Positions 1 through 12,139 are shown, numbered from the stretch's first letter. The stretch is DNA of 64,000 nt from Lunularia cruciata (GCA_948567375.1 OX419757.1:51894001-51958000), one strand, 5' to 3'. The notes: a model not told the origin generated them from the sequence alone. Numbers and translations are program-made.

Positions 1-187
1 CTCATCATCCTTTCATTTGCAACTATCTCTCTCTCATTGAGTTCTCTAGTGAGCAATGTCTTGAGTCTTGGAGTGTTAGCCTTGGAGGAGTATGATGGAG
101 TTGGGGTTCCTTGCCTTCTTAGTCCATGGTGCGCTACCATAATAGCCATCAGAGGTTCATCTTGAGTGAGAGACAGGCCGGCTCACA
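1..187 (+). mobile_element. 3' end of a young Ty3/gypsy LTR (inner-element family)
   Basis: These bases match the last 187 bases of the LTRs of the element at 34000-41827 almost perfectly, ending in the same ...GGCTCACA. I see one C/T difference from the 3' LTR in the CATCYTGAG stretch, besides the ending, which matches the 5' LTR. No primer-binding site follows, so this is a solo LTR or the 3' LTR of an element starting left of the window, not a 5' LTR. Its near identity implies recent activity of the family. Confidence 0.9.
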
Positions 188-649
188 GTCTAGATGTTCA
201 TGCTTTGTTGTTATGTGCACCCAAAATGATGTCAATGAGGTTGACTCTTGCCTTGGTTTGTTGTCTCATTTCAATACAAGAAGGTTCATTAAAGAAAAGC
301 AATGAGTACATTGGTGCTTTCTGAAGACTAGCAATTGGAGCATCTTTGTCTTCTTCCATTATTGTCTTCCCCATGGCATAAAGTGTTCTGCCGAGTGGTG
401 GTGATATCTACACTTTGTTTTTGGTTCCCTAGTTGTTGTGTCATTTGTCTTTGGTGACAAAATGTAGGTAAACAAGTTGTAACTTCTTGACTATCTTTGT
501 TTTGTGAGACATCCTTTCTCTTGCTTGTAATCATTTGGGACCAAGGATGACCTTTCTCAATTTTTTCAGTTGTCATTTCTACCTAGTCCTTCAATCTCTC
601 CTCCACTTCAACTTCCACTTCCTCTTGATGATGCATCACTCACTTGGGT
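188..649. other. Unassigned stretch between LTR tail and copy 1
   Basis: I recognise no gene or repeat here. Clear similarity to the 5' leader of copy 2 begins only around 650 (shared short blocks near 690-730). It may be decayed 5' leader of copy 1 or host flank. The short minus-strand ORF at 328-576 has no recognisable features. Confidence 0.4.
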
Positions 650-874
650 TTATTTTGCTTTTTTGCAAGTTGCACTATTGTAATTGTTATAATTAGAGTT
701 ATAGTAGTGGGTGGTACTTGGTGGTTATAGTTGCAATTTGAGGTACATCATCAAAAAAGTTCCCCAAAGATTTGAGAGGATATTTTTCTATAATACATAA
801 TGGGTTGACACAAAGAAAAAGGCGAGCGTGTGACATAAAGTGGTGTTTGATATCAGTCCATATCTCAAGTCCTA

Positions 875-2396
875 ATGAGAGAGTAGATTGATTCCAATTT
901 TGAGTTTGACAAGAGAGTTGATTTAGTTGAAAGTGCACTTGATGTATTTGCACCATTGTTGTCAGACATGGATGAGATTTATGGGGTCTCCAAAGGCCCC
1001 AAGTGATACTCTAGTATAGTGTGTAACTTTGAGTTGGATGATTTCATTTAAGAGTTTGATAGTTGGTATAATCTGCAACAAATGTAAAACCTAACTTTGT
1101 TCATACTTTCATGGCATAGAAGGGTTGTTCTAACACTTGGAGGGTCCACCAATGGATGACTACATAAGTTCAAGAGAACTCAATTGGAAGAGATTGAGCT
1201 ACGGAGATAGCATTGGCCTCCAAACTACATCTCTATTAATTCAAGCTTCAATTTTAGGGTAAATTGGCAATACCCATAAGTTTTAGCTCTAGTAGCATTG
1301 GTGTATCTTGTGGAGGTGCACTAGGAGATGGTGCTACTACAAGTGGAAGTATTGCTAGATGAGGTAGTGCAATACTAGTGTTTAATCCCATGGTGGAGTT
1401 CTTCTAATGCTTGAGGTAGAACTACAAAGGAGTACAGATTGATAGGTTGAAGAGCTTGCAAGAGTTCTAATAGAAATTTGGAGAGAGCATATGGAAGGCA
1501 TACATTACATGAAAAAATTGATCAATTTCACTCAAGGAGTTATCTGAGGTCCAAGTAATCTAATTTTGCAACATAGAGTATGTGATGCTACATTGTTGCA
1601 AGTTACTTCACCTACTTTGACGGTGGTCTTTAGTTTAGTTGAGCATATTGAGCTCAACATGGTGGAAGAAAGAGTGGTGATATCAAGATTTGATAGAGAG
1701 ACCTCATCCACAATTGTTACTTCCTCTAGAGTGCATCACACTATGTTGGCTTCCAAGGGGAAAATGGACAACCCAAACCTTATGGAGCAAGTGGAGGGCC
1801 TAGTGCAGCTAGACCTTACCTCCATTTTTGGATCAACAACAACCAATGGGTAGTGGTATTGCTTGTTGCACTTATTTTGGACCTTATCACAAGAAAGAGT
1901 GCACTCATGGTAGTTGACATGATACTTTTGATGCATCACAACCAACATGGAGACAATGTGACCATTGTTATAATTTTGGTCACACCAATGACCAATACTT
2001 TGAACTCCACCCGGAATTACAAAGTGGTAAGGCTACTATGGCAGGTGGTAGAAGAGCTCCAAATCATGGAGGACACTGTGGTAAAGGTGGTGGTAGAGGA
2101 CAGGACCTACACTTGGTAGGAGCTCAATACTTGTTCTTGATTTTGTTATAGCCATGGCTACTTGGATTGAGTAATTGGAGTAGAGATTGGTTAGCATGGC
2201 CATAGCTCAAAGGATATTAGATTCAAGTATTGAGGCTTCTACTTCTTATGTTGGTGATAGAGATGTCATGGAATTTATGTGTGGAGCAACAAAGGTAGAT
2301 GTATCTATTGTAATGACTAAGAATTTAATACATGCTCCAAAGCCTAGAGGAGCATCAATGGAGTTGGACCAAGAGAGAAGAGGGGTTGGTAGATAA
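875..2396 (+). pseudogene. gag pseudogene of copy 1
   Basis: The start codon at 875 aligns with the gag start of copy 2 (42483, minus). Conserved pieces include DMDEIYG and the block around FTQGV near 1525. The zinc-knuckle region of copy 2 aligns to about 1850-2120 but is degraded. The frame ends at a TAA (2394-2396), at the same codon where copy 2 has a TAG (33093-33095). At 1516-1530 the sequence is uninterrupted where copy 2 carries a 7.8-kb insertion, so this locus preserves the empty target site with a single GATC. Not functional: many stops and indels. Confidence 0.8.
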
Positions 2397-2768
2397 GTCA
2401 AATTTCTCCAATCTTTCACACTCTTTGAGGCATTACAAACAATATCCTAATGCAAGTGTGGTAGGTGATGATGGAGTGCATGATGGACTGGATACTAGTC
2501 AAGCATATGCTACTATATAGATTGAGTCTAGCACAATGTTGGGGGCAGCTCAATTGATTGTGTGTTTGCCTTTGTTCTCAATTAGTGACATATTTACAGT
2601 GAGAGTTGATCCAACACTAGTGTTTTGGTTGTTTGTCACACTTTGTGAGAGTAAAGATGGTGTGGTTCTTGCTTCTAGAGTAGAGATGATCAAAGTTGGA
2701 GTTGACTTGGTTGAGGAGCATGGGATTCATTAGCTACCAATGGTTTATGGTAGTTAGTAATAGCTAGG

Positions 2769-3523
2769 TGTAATCCTCCAAGGATAGAAGACCTAAAGAG
2801 AAACACATAAGAAGAAACATGCAGTTTCACACTCAAATCTCCAAAGGAGCACCTTGAGTGTATTATATAGCAAAGGGGACTTCCCCAAAGGAAGCTCCAC
2901 CCTTGGATAAGATACATGGATGGGTGACATGTCAACAATTTCTACCCTTAGATTAGTTGCATGCATAGGTGACATGTCGGTTTTGATCCTATTTGGTTGG
3001 TCAAACCATCTTTGACCAAAGAGAATCTTTAGAGAATCTTCTTATATGAATCTCTAAATTGCATGGGTGAGGTACCATTGGCAAGCTCTCAATGGGACAA
3101 AACAAAGGGGAATCTTCACATTAATGAGGGGAGGATTTGGACATTTGGAGGGGAGATTTACATATTTTTGAAACCTAACTGATCCATTTAGGCTTTTGAG
3201 ATTGGCTTTGAAATTTCCAAGCTATTTTTTGCTACTAATATATTAGTAGAAGTACTCTTTTGGTTACACCTCTATCTAATCTACCTAGATCATCATATAT
3301 CACATCATCCCAGATGTTACCAAGCCAATTTTTACCTTTGAATGATATGTCTAGCTTCTAGTATTATAACTTCAAGCTATTTTTGGCTCTTGCCTTATTA
3401 GTAAAATTACTCTTTTGGTAACACCTCTGTTTGATCTACCTAGCCCATCATACATAACATTCTTCTAGATGTTTCCAAGCCAATTTTCACCTCTAGCTAA
3501 TATGTCTAGCTATTGGTATTACA
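2769..3523 (+). mobile_element. Solo LTR, family B, copy 1
   Basis: A 755-bp segment runs from TGTAATCC to GGTATTACA with TG...CA ends and interrupts the alignment of copy 1 to copy 2. The flanking 5-mers are CTAGG and CAAGG (4 of 5 alike), consistent with an old target duplication. It contains a TATA-like block (ATTATATAG near 2863) and an internal tandem duplication of about 160 bp (about 3190-3360 and 3365-3523). No internal retroelement region is attached, hence solo LTR. Relatives are at 4085, 8199 (inverted) and 15841. Confidence 0.75.
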
Positions 3524-3539
3524 CAAGGTTGGAGGAGTT

Positions 3540-4084
3540 ACGTACTAGACCTACATTTAAGCAAGCTCAGTTCACACTTAGAGTTGTCTTATTGGACAGC
3601 CAAAGTGGGATTTTCAGTTTGGTGGGACCTTCAAAGAAGGTCTATACACCACAAAGGATCTTATTAGACTTTGGTGTGTAGCCCTTTGTGTTGATGAAGT
3701 CTATAGTTGTTGAACTTGGGCTACAAAAGACTGATGTCAAGAAATGTCCATTTTAGATCCAGATATATTTAGGAGGTAGTTTAACATAGTGCATCATATG
3801 TGGGGAGCTCATTGTCCAGATTTAACTTGGTTGTCATATTGATAGTTTTATGGTGAGAGCTTAAGCCATTATAACAATAGCAAAGTTGTATGATGTGCTA
3901 GTTGGTGGAGCAATATTATACCCCATGGGTTTCAATATCGACTATTGGGAGAAGAAAGCTTCTTATTGGTAAGTTGATAGTCAATTAAGGGACATGTATG
4001 TTGCCTACCAATGTGCTTTAGTAGTGGTAAATTTGGCTCACTATAGTCAAGGACCATGATATAAGTTTCAACTTTCAATATAAC
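3540..4084 (+). pseudogene. Retropepsin-like protease pseudogene of copy 1
   Basis: The translation matches the protease segment of copy 2. Here the catalytic Asp-Ser-Gly is read as LLDFGV (around 3660-3680), so the serine is lost. Downstream the conserved YDVLVGGAILYPMG block is visible near 3890-3930. The frame is continuous across the spot where copy 2 has lost one base. Several in-frame stops make it non-coding. Confidence 0.72.
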
Positions 4085-4848
4085 TATAATACTCCGAGGA
4101 CGAGAGACTGAAGAAAATATAGATTACACACTCAACATTTGGTGCCCCAAAGAAGCACCTTCTCTTTATTATATAGACAAAGAGGATCTCCTCCAAGGAA
4201 GCTCCACCATAGGATTAGGCACACAGATAGGTGACATGTCATCAAGCTCCACCCTTGGATTACTTACTTGGATGGGTGACATGTTGGTCTAGGTCCTATC
4301 TGGTTGGTCAAACAAGCTTTGACCGGAGGGAATCTTTTAGGGAATATTCTTGTAGGAGTCTCAGAATCACATGAATAAGATACCATTGGAAAGCTCTTGA
4401 CAAGACAAACGAGGGGGAGGAAAGGCCAGACTTTCCTTTTTTGGAGGAGGGGGGGTGGAAGCTGCACATTTTCGAGGCCTAATTCATCCGTTTAGGCCTC
4501 CAAAATTGCCTTCAAAGATTTCAGGCATATTTTGGTTCCTACTCTATTAGTAGAAATCCCCTTTTGGTGATACCTATTTCTGATCTATTTAGTCCATCAT
4601 GTGAAATATCCTTCCAGATGTTACCAAACCAATTCTCACCTGATGTTACATAACCAATTCTTTAAATCATATGTCTAGCTATTGGTTCTAAGGTTCTCAA
4701 GTCTATTTTGATTTCTGCTCTATTAGTAGAAGTACTCTTTTGGTGATACTTCTATCTGATCTATTTCAACCATCATGTATAACATCATTCTAGATATTAC
4801 CAAACCAAATTTCACATCTAGATCATATGGCTAGCTTGTGGTATTATA
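4085..4848 (+). mobile_element. Solo LTR, family B, copy 2
   Basis: About 764 bp, similar throughout to 2769-3523 and especially to 15841-16580 (shared blocks such as CAAAGAGGATCTCCTCC). The ends have decayed to TATAAT...ATTATA. It splits the protease-methyltransferase spacer of copy 1; flanks ATAAC and GTTAC are a weak, degraded target duplication. It includes the same internal tandem repeat. Confidence 0.72.
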
Positions 4849-5144
4849 GTTACTTGGCCCAATGATTTATTGGAGAAGAATGCCCATGCAAAGGATACCT
4901 TAGTACCAAAGGAGATCACCAGATTTGGAATACAAGTGGAATTGTTCCATCCACCTTGGATGTTCCGTTATGGTGTTATAAGGAAGCATTGCAATAGCAT
5001 GTAGATCAATTGGTAAAATAGGCTTGGAATGAAGTCTTTGTACCACTAGGAGACCAATGCAAGGATGAACCACCATAGTCTATTACCTTGACACCTTTGG
5101 ATACTATAGTTATTGCTTGGTAATATCTAGTAGAAGGATTATAC

Positions 5145-6085
5145 CTATTAGAGTTGTTTGGTGAGATCAACACTAGATTAGTTGCGATACTACATGCAAG
5201 TATACAAGTTTAAAGGTACTTGTATATAAGGAGAGATGAGATTGTTAGGCAAGTCCTCCTATATCATGGAGTACACTCAGCCTATTGGTATCTTAAGTCA
5301 ATATTGATGTCAATAATTAGGGGTTACCAAAAGACCTTACCAATAGATATTTCCTTGATGGGGGAGCAAGATCTAGAGAGATATGGTCTTATTCACTTGG
5401 TGACTTTTTGATGGCCATGTTAAGGATATACTCGTAATAAGGTCTTTAGGATCCACATTTTTGTATGTTTTGAGAGATATACTATGACATATATATATAC
5501 TATGACATCTCTAGGTTCATCAGTCCATTTCTCTAGCCTAGATTTTGGAGAATGTCACTCTGATATTTGATTATTGTACATGGGTGCTGGTGAATAGACA
5601 TAAGGTCCATTCTTGCATGGGACTTGTTGTGTTGTTGGATGTAGCCAAAGTTGGATCACAAGCTCATTATCTTTGTCTTTGGTGGACAAACCTCTTACCT
5701 ATAGAGGTTTAACAACATGCCTATGATGGGATTCAACAATTAGTCCACCTTATTATCAATGATATTCTAGATGTTGAGTGCCAATCTCAAACAATGGTAG
5801 TGGTTGATAGATCATCTATGGTAGTGGTGAACCTTGTTGGGCAGCCTAGAGCTGCTTTACCTACACTCATGAGTTTCCAAGCTCACATGTTTTTTGAGAG
5901 GGAGGTCTTGAACTTGTTTGGGACTTACAATTATAGCAATTGGCGGAGCCTAATGCCAATGAAAGAGTAGTATGAAATGGGTTTCTATATCAATATTATT
6001 GCCATGTTAATAGTATTAGAGGTATCCAAGCATCAAATGTTAGATTAAGCCATGGATCTAAATTTCTTGACTTGGATTGGCAGAG
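5145..6085 (+). pseudogene. DNMT3-like cytosine methyltransferase pseudogene of copy 1
   Basis: The translation aligns with the methyltransferase of copy 2: motif I as LELFGEINTRL (near 5147-5180), the block ending WPC followed by a TAA at the motif IV position (about 5409-5420), and a C-terminal AMDLNFLTWI block (about 6050-6080). Between these the frame is broken by stops. Its presence at the same place between protease and RT as in copy 2 shows that the domain is a regular part of this family. It cannot encode an active enzyme. Confidence 0.8.
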
Positions 6086-6559
6086 TAGCTTAAGATGCGC
6101 TTCATAAGCATCACCACTCAAACACTTATGAGCTTTGTGCTTATCATGACAATTCAAGCACATATTGGGAGTGATGACCGACGGGGCACATATTCTTGGG
6201 ACACAAACAAATGGCTACTAGTGAGAATGGCCTACTTGGGATACATCTAGGTGAGCATGGTCTACTTGGGTTACACCCTTGGTCTACTTGGGATGCAACT
6301 AGAGGATGTGTGGAGCTTGTAGCCAGAGTAGAAGGAGTATTTCACTCTAAGGTTGGGGACTCTAATAGTTGAGAGCATGACATTACTACTCCCAAGAGCT
6401 TGGTGTGGTAGCCAGTCAATGTGTCTTCCACTCCTGCGTAGATTACAAAGCATACTTGAGAGTTAGACATTGGATCCAAGTTTACAAGAGGAGAAAGAAA
6501 GAGAGTTTGGAGGTTCTTGAGGAGCTACATGAGTTGTTTTGCCTTCAATATGAAGTATT

Positions 6560-7800
6560 CGGTGCTCTAAAAGGACTTGGTATTTAGATTGAGTTGACTA
6601 GCAATACATAAGTATTTTGATGTCCTTACAAATTAGTGACATGGAGAGAGCATTGATTTAGAGCCAAAGTAGAGATCTTTTTGAAGCTATTTTAGTAGAG
6701 ATTTCACATGGGATTATGCTTTAGCTATATAATGCTAGCCAAGAAGGATATGCATGGAAACCATACAAATAGGTATATGTGTGGAGATTACAGCCCTATC
6801 AACCAATAGACTAGGGCTGATTGATATGTTTTGCATACATCAAAGGAGATCTTTGATGTGATTGGGCATTCAAAGGTCATCAATACTTTGGATTGTTGAG
6901 CAAGATATTAATCAATTGCCAATCAAAGAAGAGGACAAGTTCAAGATAACATTTTGGGCTATTGATCCTCATTGTAAAGATGTAATGTATCAATGGAGGT
7001 TCTTACTATTTGGGTTAAAGAATGCACTTACCAAGTTCTAGAGGATCATGGGTAGGATCCATGTAGGATTATATTTATCTTGGTGCTATATTGATTACAT
7101 TTTGGTCTATAGCATTACTATAGAGGAGCATGGGAGATATTTGTTAAAGATGTTTAAGAGGTTGAGACCTCTTGGAGTCAAATTACATCTTGGGAAGTAT
7201 AGATTCTTCCACAAGCAGGTTGAGTATTTGGGTCACACTATCTACCTTGGATGTGAGCAGTCCTTGGGGCAAAATTCTATCACCAACATGTTAGAGGATT
7301 TAGTGTTATTGCCAAGTCCTTGACAAATCTGACCAAGCTTACATAGGAGTGGTGTTGGGGAGATGAGCAAGAGAGAGCTCTTATAGAGCTCAAGGAGAGG
7401 TTGACATATACTCTCTTCTCAAGAGATAGATCATAGGATGACCATTCCAAGTTCATACTAATTGGAGGTAGTCAAAGCTTGAAGTAGTGCTCACACAACA
7501 AGATGATAAAAAGGACGAGTTTGTGGTGGCCTATACGAGTTGCTCCAACAATTCAATAGAGGAAGAGTATTGTTCATGTGAGAGAGAGTGTATGGTAATA
7601 GTGTGGATAATAACACATTTTTTATATTATGTATTTGATTACCTCTTCACTCTCATCACTAATCATTACCACTAAAATGGTTGATATAGTCTTACAAGCT
7701 TTCAAGGAAGCTTGCACAATGGGATCTGATTTTACATTATGAATTCACAATTAGTCATAGACTTGGAGTTTTGAATCATGATATAGATAGATTGAGTAGA
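6560..7800 (+). pseudogene. Reverse transcriptase / RNase H pseudogene of copy 1
   Basis: Recognisable segments include ALKGLGI (about 6570), the fingers/palm region near 6700-7050, CYIDYILVYS (7085-7115) where copy 2 has YIDD, and the thumb block KQVEYLGHTIY (7210-7245). RNase H follows with VLTQQDDKKDEFVVAY (near 7485-7535) and an EGECLA-like EREC block. The catalytic YIDD has changed to YIDY. A TGG at about 7355 shows that the matching TAG in copy 2 (29539-29541) was a Trp codon. Confidence 0.78.
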
Positions 7801-8049
7801 AACCAATGGCCTCATTAATAAGATCATACAAAAGCATGTTATCATGGTGAGATAAATGAGATGATGGTACTAGGTTGGCATGCATCTACTTTCTATGTAC
7901 ATTTTTTGAGGCTTTGATGGTATCTCTCTGAGTACAAACAAGAAGAGTTGTTGAGATCATAGATTTAGGGGGTGGAGATATTGATACAGGTTAGCAATGC
8001 ATTCATGATGATGTTTTAGTGATGGATTATCTTTATATTAATGTTGTGG

Positions 8050-9945
8050 GTGGCATAATTGATGACCAAGTCCTTTAGTGAGCCAGTGTTTTAGATTGGA
8101 AAGTAGACATCTTTTTTTTGTATGGGAAGATGGTAGAGTGCAAGTAGTACCACTTCCATCTCAAAGACCATAATTGGTACATCTTGCTCATGAGGAGTTA
8201 TATTACCATTAGCTAGATATATTATCTAGAAGGGGAAATTTGCTTTGGTAATATCTTTAGGGATGTTACATATGATGATCTAAGTAGATCAAATAGAGGT
8301 TTCACCAAAAGAGTATTTCCACTAATAAAGTAGAGTTCAAAAACACTCTAAAAACTTTAGAGCTAATTTTGGAGGTCTAAACAAATGAATTAGGCCTCAA
8401 AAATACAAGATCCTCTCCCCTTATTTGTCTCATCAAGGCTTTCTAATGATACCTCACCCATGTTGTTTTGAGCTTCCTAAAGAAAGATTCCTTTGGGGTC
8501 CAACTTGTTTGACCAACCAAATACAACAACACTTGACATGCCACAAATCCATATATTTGATCCAAGGGTGTAGCTCCCTTTGATCTGATACTCTTTGCTA
8601 TATAATAAATATAAGGTGCTCCTTTGGGGCATCAAATTATTAAGAAATGGAACCTTTTATTTCTCTTGGGATTTCTCCTATCCGTGGAACATTATAGGAG
8701 CTATGACGTTTTGGAGTAAGCTGCACATATAGCTTACTCCCAAGTCACTATTGGTAGTGTGGTATACAAACTAATGTACAATATTTTGTTGCTAAATGTG
8801 TGGTTTGGAACATCACTTAATGATCCCATGCCACAATTACACCCATTACCTATTGTGGAGTTAGGTTACTATTGCAATTTGGACTTTGTTGGACCTTTAT
8901 CATTGAATGTGAGGTACCATTGATATGTTTTACTTATGGTGGAGTACATTTCCAAGTGGATTGAGTTGATTTCACTTCTTGACATGTCCAATGAAGAGAT
9001 AACTTACTTGTTCTTGGATTGGGTTCTTAGTCATTTTGGTGCACTAGTGAGGCTTTTGACTGATCAAGGTATAGAGTTTTGGAATAGTTTTAGGTTTAAT
9101 GTGACAAGGCCTTGATTGATCACCATAATACCTCTTGAGATCACCTTGAGGCAAATGCCTTAGTAGTGAGAGTAGTTCAGACAATGAAAATAGAATTATG
9201 TAAGTATGGTTTGTACAAAGGTCACTTAGCAGATTAGGATCTCCAATTACCTTGGTTGGCCATGGGCTATCTTTTAAGTTGTCAAGCCTCCTTAAAATCC
9301 TTCTCTCCTTACTTTTTACTCTCTAGACAAGGTCCAGATTTATCTATAGCCATTTGTCATGATGCTACTATAGTTTTGGATTTGGGTGATCTAGACATAT
9401 AAATGAGTGCATGTTCTCAATGGGTAAAGACCTTTTGAGATTGATGCCAATGGCCTTTGAGAACTTAGCAATTGCTCAGCATAGAGCTACATTATGTCAT
9501 GATACTATTTGATGAGGAGATTATAGACACATAATCTATTAATTTCATACATGTGGTTATGTATATCTATAGCATATTTCTCTAACAACACTTGATGTGA
9601 CTACAAGCCACACAATCTTGAGAGTGCACAAGGTTTTGCCTTCTAGAGTTCTAATGTTGGAAGGACATGATGGTGTTATTTGGAAGGATCATATGCTTAA
9701 TTGTGTGCCATACAACTCCCCCTCTCCCAAACATTGATGACACTACGGATCCAAGCTTGGCAATTATATATGTAGCCTTGTTGTGTATATATAAAAGTTG
9801 TGTATCTCCTTTGGTGTTGCTCCTACTATATTGGTGTGTGATAGTTATTTGAGAGGATGGCATATGGCATGTAACATGTTTGACTCCTCCCTTATGGTGG
9901 TTCTTCAAAGACAGTAGTTATGTCCCCAATGTACTTGACCTATAG
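8050..9945 (+). pseudogene. Integrase and PHD-like tail pseudogene of copy 1
   Basis: The zinc-binding HHCC region is split by the solo LTR at 8199-8696, continuing near 8700-8830. The core follows (first Asp region near 8880, TDQG near 9059, and the block around the catalytic Glu near 9150-9185). The C-terminal region ends with a degraded PHD-like segment, including WHMAC (about 9855-9875) and LCPQCT just before a TGA at about 9940 that matches the stop of copy 2. Copy 1 keeps a Cys-containing 15-base stretch that copy 2 lacks. Confidence 0.72.
8199..8696 (-). mobile_element. Solo LTR, family B, inverted copy 3
   Basis: The reverse complement starts TATAATGTTCC and ends near GGTAATATA, and matches the other family B LTRs. 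It is shorter (498 bp) because it appears to hold a single copy of the internal ~160-bp repeat. Flanks GGAGT and GGAGC (4 of 5) suggest a target duplication. It interrupts the integrase zinc-binding region of copy 1. Confidence 0.7.
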
Positions 9946-10107
9946 CTAGTTCACTCTTTACGTGATATAATTTGTAGATAAACAACTATCAATAGGGCTA
10001 GATAGCACCTAGTTTCTTGATCTTTGCCCATCATAGGGCATATCACATACTTGGAGTAGATGGCTATCTAGAGTTAGAGGGATGTAACCGCCAACTAAGG
10101 GAGCAAT

Positions 10108-10645
10108 AGTGGTACTTTAGAGTTTATGTATGATTTTTATATGATTTTTGCTTCTATAATATATGATGTTGACAACCATATATGTTTTGTAGTAATCTAT
10201 ATATGCTTGATAGTTATCATGACATTTATAATGCCAAAGCTAGTTTGCTCAAATTTTGGAGTGATAGTCTTAGCAATTATATTAGTAGTTGCTGAAAGAC
10301 TACTTAGTGGTAGCCATATTTTGTATTAATCACACTGTGTGCTCACTATCACTTGCACCATTGCACCGTCAAATAGGTTGTCATTGGTGCCATTAGAGTT
10401 GGAGATCCAATTCAAGTAGAGGGATATACCTTTGAAGTGCTACTCCAAATTGCTCACTTCTTAGATATTGAGCCTTTAAGTTTTTGGCTATGGTGGATAG
10501 GAGCTTGGTGAATATCACCATAGCCCCTTAGCTAAAGTGGATGTGGCTTGATTGTATTCAGTGGTTATTGTTGGCAGATTATTGAGTTGATGATTGTTCT
10601 TTTTATCTAAGTTAAGTGTGATTTGAGTTGTGTGAAATGATTGAT
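10108..10645 (+). repeat. 3' LTR of copy 1
   Basis: Begins AGTGGTACTTTAGAG directly after a purine-rich AAGGGAGCAAT, aligned with TGTGGCACTTTAGAG after AGGGGGGCAAT in copy 2. It shares blocks with the copy 2 LTR to its end, such as TGTGGCTTGA and TTGTTGGCAG. It is about 538 bp versus 557 bp in copy 2. Confidence 0.75.
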
Positions 10646-10705
10646 TGTGGCATTTTAGAGTTTATATATGAATTTTGTATAAGTTGTGCTTCTATAGTAT
10701 ATGAT
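10646..10705 (+). repeat. Partial second LTR start, head-to-tail with the 3' LTR
   Basis: Immediately after the 3' LTR the first ~60 bases of the LTR appear again (TGTGGCATTTTAGAG...), then similarity stops. The same LTR-LTR junction exists at the end of copy 2 (26651-26743), sharing the GTGCTTCTATAG variant. See findings for interpretation. Confidence 0.65.
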
Positions 10706-11600
10706 TTAGGGTTTTAGGATAAGTTTATATAATATGTGATTCCTTATAAAGGTTAGGATTTCCTCCTTTGGTTGGAATAGAATTCCATACACTCAATTAA
10801 TTTTATAAGTAATTTAAATTATAATTATATTTTTCATCACTTTATAAGATATTAAAGGTAGTAACTATATTATGTAAGATATTCTTATAACATGTTTTGA
10901 TCTTTAACTATTATTGTAAAAATTGACAATGCTCTAGTTATAATTGTATATGAGATAGTTTGATTGGTTATAATATATACTCTAGCATCCATTAAGGATG
11001 ATTCAGCATCTTTTTTGTTTTTTAGTAATGAAATCTCTTTGAGGTAATAATTGAAAGAGCAATAACAATTCCTCTTGAGGTTGTAGCACCAATTGCAAGT
11101 CTTGCTTGGAAGAAGATTGTTATCAAAGTTTACCATGCTCTTTTTATCACTGCACATGTGACTTAATATGGTATTTTTGGGTTCAAGAGTTCTTATTTCT
11201 TTCTTTCCATAAAAAATATGCCTTGGTCCAAATAGTTGAAACTGTGATTGCTATTGTCTTAAAATTCTATTGTAAATTGTAGACCATTTATTGCTATCAT
11301 CAAGCATGCTCAAAATGCTCTTAGTGTCTATCTTAAATTATTTGATATTTATAATAGTTAAGAAAATTATCCTCAAGTTTATCATTGACTGATGTGTTGA
11401 ACACTATTAACATATTTTTCATTGAAGTGGGTTGTGTGTTTAATCTCATAGCTTATGTGAAGCATCCTTCTAGTACTCTTGTTGATCACAACATCACTTG
11501 ATCATAATTAGACCACTTGTTCTAGTTTCCTATATTTGGGTTTGATCAATTTTTCTTAGGCTTTCATGTCCATCAAGAAGTAAATAGTAATTATGAATAA
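10706..11600. other. AT-rich intergenic stretch
   Basis: I see no gene, RNA or repeat with support here. The minus-strand 90-codon ORF at 10885-11157 is a chance ORF by appearance (Lys/Asn/Tyr-rich, no motif). Confidence 0.4.
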
Positions 11601-11609
11601 CCTAAGAAA

Positions 11610-12135
11610 TAGATATGTATTATAAATATTATGAGTGTAGGATACCTCCAAAAACATCAATACTCTTGTGCCAAAAATGAAGAAAGAATAATTAGTTCTA
11701 GGCTCAAGAGATAAGCACCTAAGCAAATGTTGTAACTCCCCTAACTTTTTTCATTTCCTCAACTCTACTAACTATGTAATTCACCAGCTGAGACTCTTAT
11801 TTCATATTTATGTATATATATACATAGGAATTTAGTTTCTAATTGTGAAATATTTCATACTATGGTACAATTTGTTTTATGCTTTCTTAGATGTCAGTAT
11901 TCGTTCATGTGCACTATCTCTCTAGCTAGTATACATCCTTTGATAAGGGCAATTAACATTCTACAAAATCAGTACTCTTTATAATTCAACATATTTCTTA
12001 AATAGATCATCATGTACAAATACATCTCCTAATAAAGTAGATGCACATTACACAAAAGAGTGACAAAAGTATTAGAGTAAAACTGATGTTTTGGAGGTAT
12101 CCTACACTAATAAAGATACATATTTTATTTATTTT
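11610..12135. mobile_element. Inverted-repeat (MITE-like) element
   Basis: AGTGTAGGATACCTCCA...ACATCA at 11634-11659 recurs as its inverse complement at about 12083-12108, and weaker symmetry extends about 25 bases outward on both sides (ATATGTAT blocks). The ~525-bp unit has no coding capacity. This is the structure of a non-autonomous DNA transposon or foldback element. I could not settle its exact ends or a target duplication. Confidence 0.55.
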
Positions 12136-12139
12136 AGTA

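Larger units (their letters stand above)
650..10107 (+). mobile_element. Copy 1: decayed DNMT-bearing Ty3/gypsy element, internal region
   Basis: This is a plus-strand relative of the minus-strand element at 26744-44372, recognisable by translated similarity along its whole length. The order is leader, gag (ATG at 875), protease, DNMT3-like methyltransferase, RT, RNase H, integrase, PHD-like tail, then a polypurine stretch just before an LTR at 10108. It is riddled with stops and frameshifts, and CG is strongly depleted. Three solo LTRs of another family interrupt it (2769-3523, 4085-4848, 8199-8696). The 5' LTR is not visible and would lie left of the window or be lost. It is much older or more heavily mutated than copy 2. 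Confidence 0.88.
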
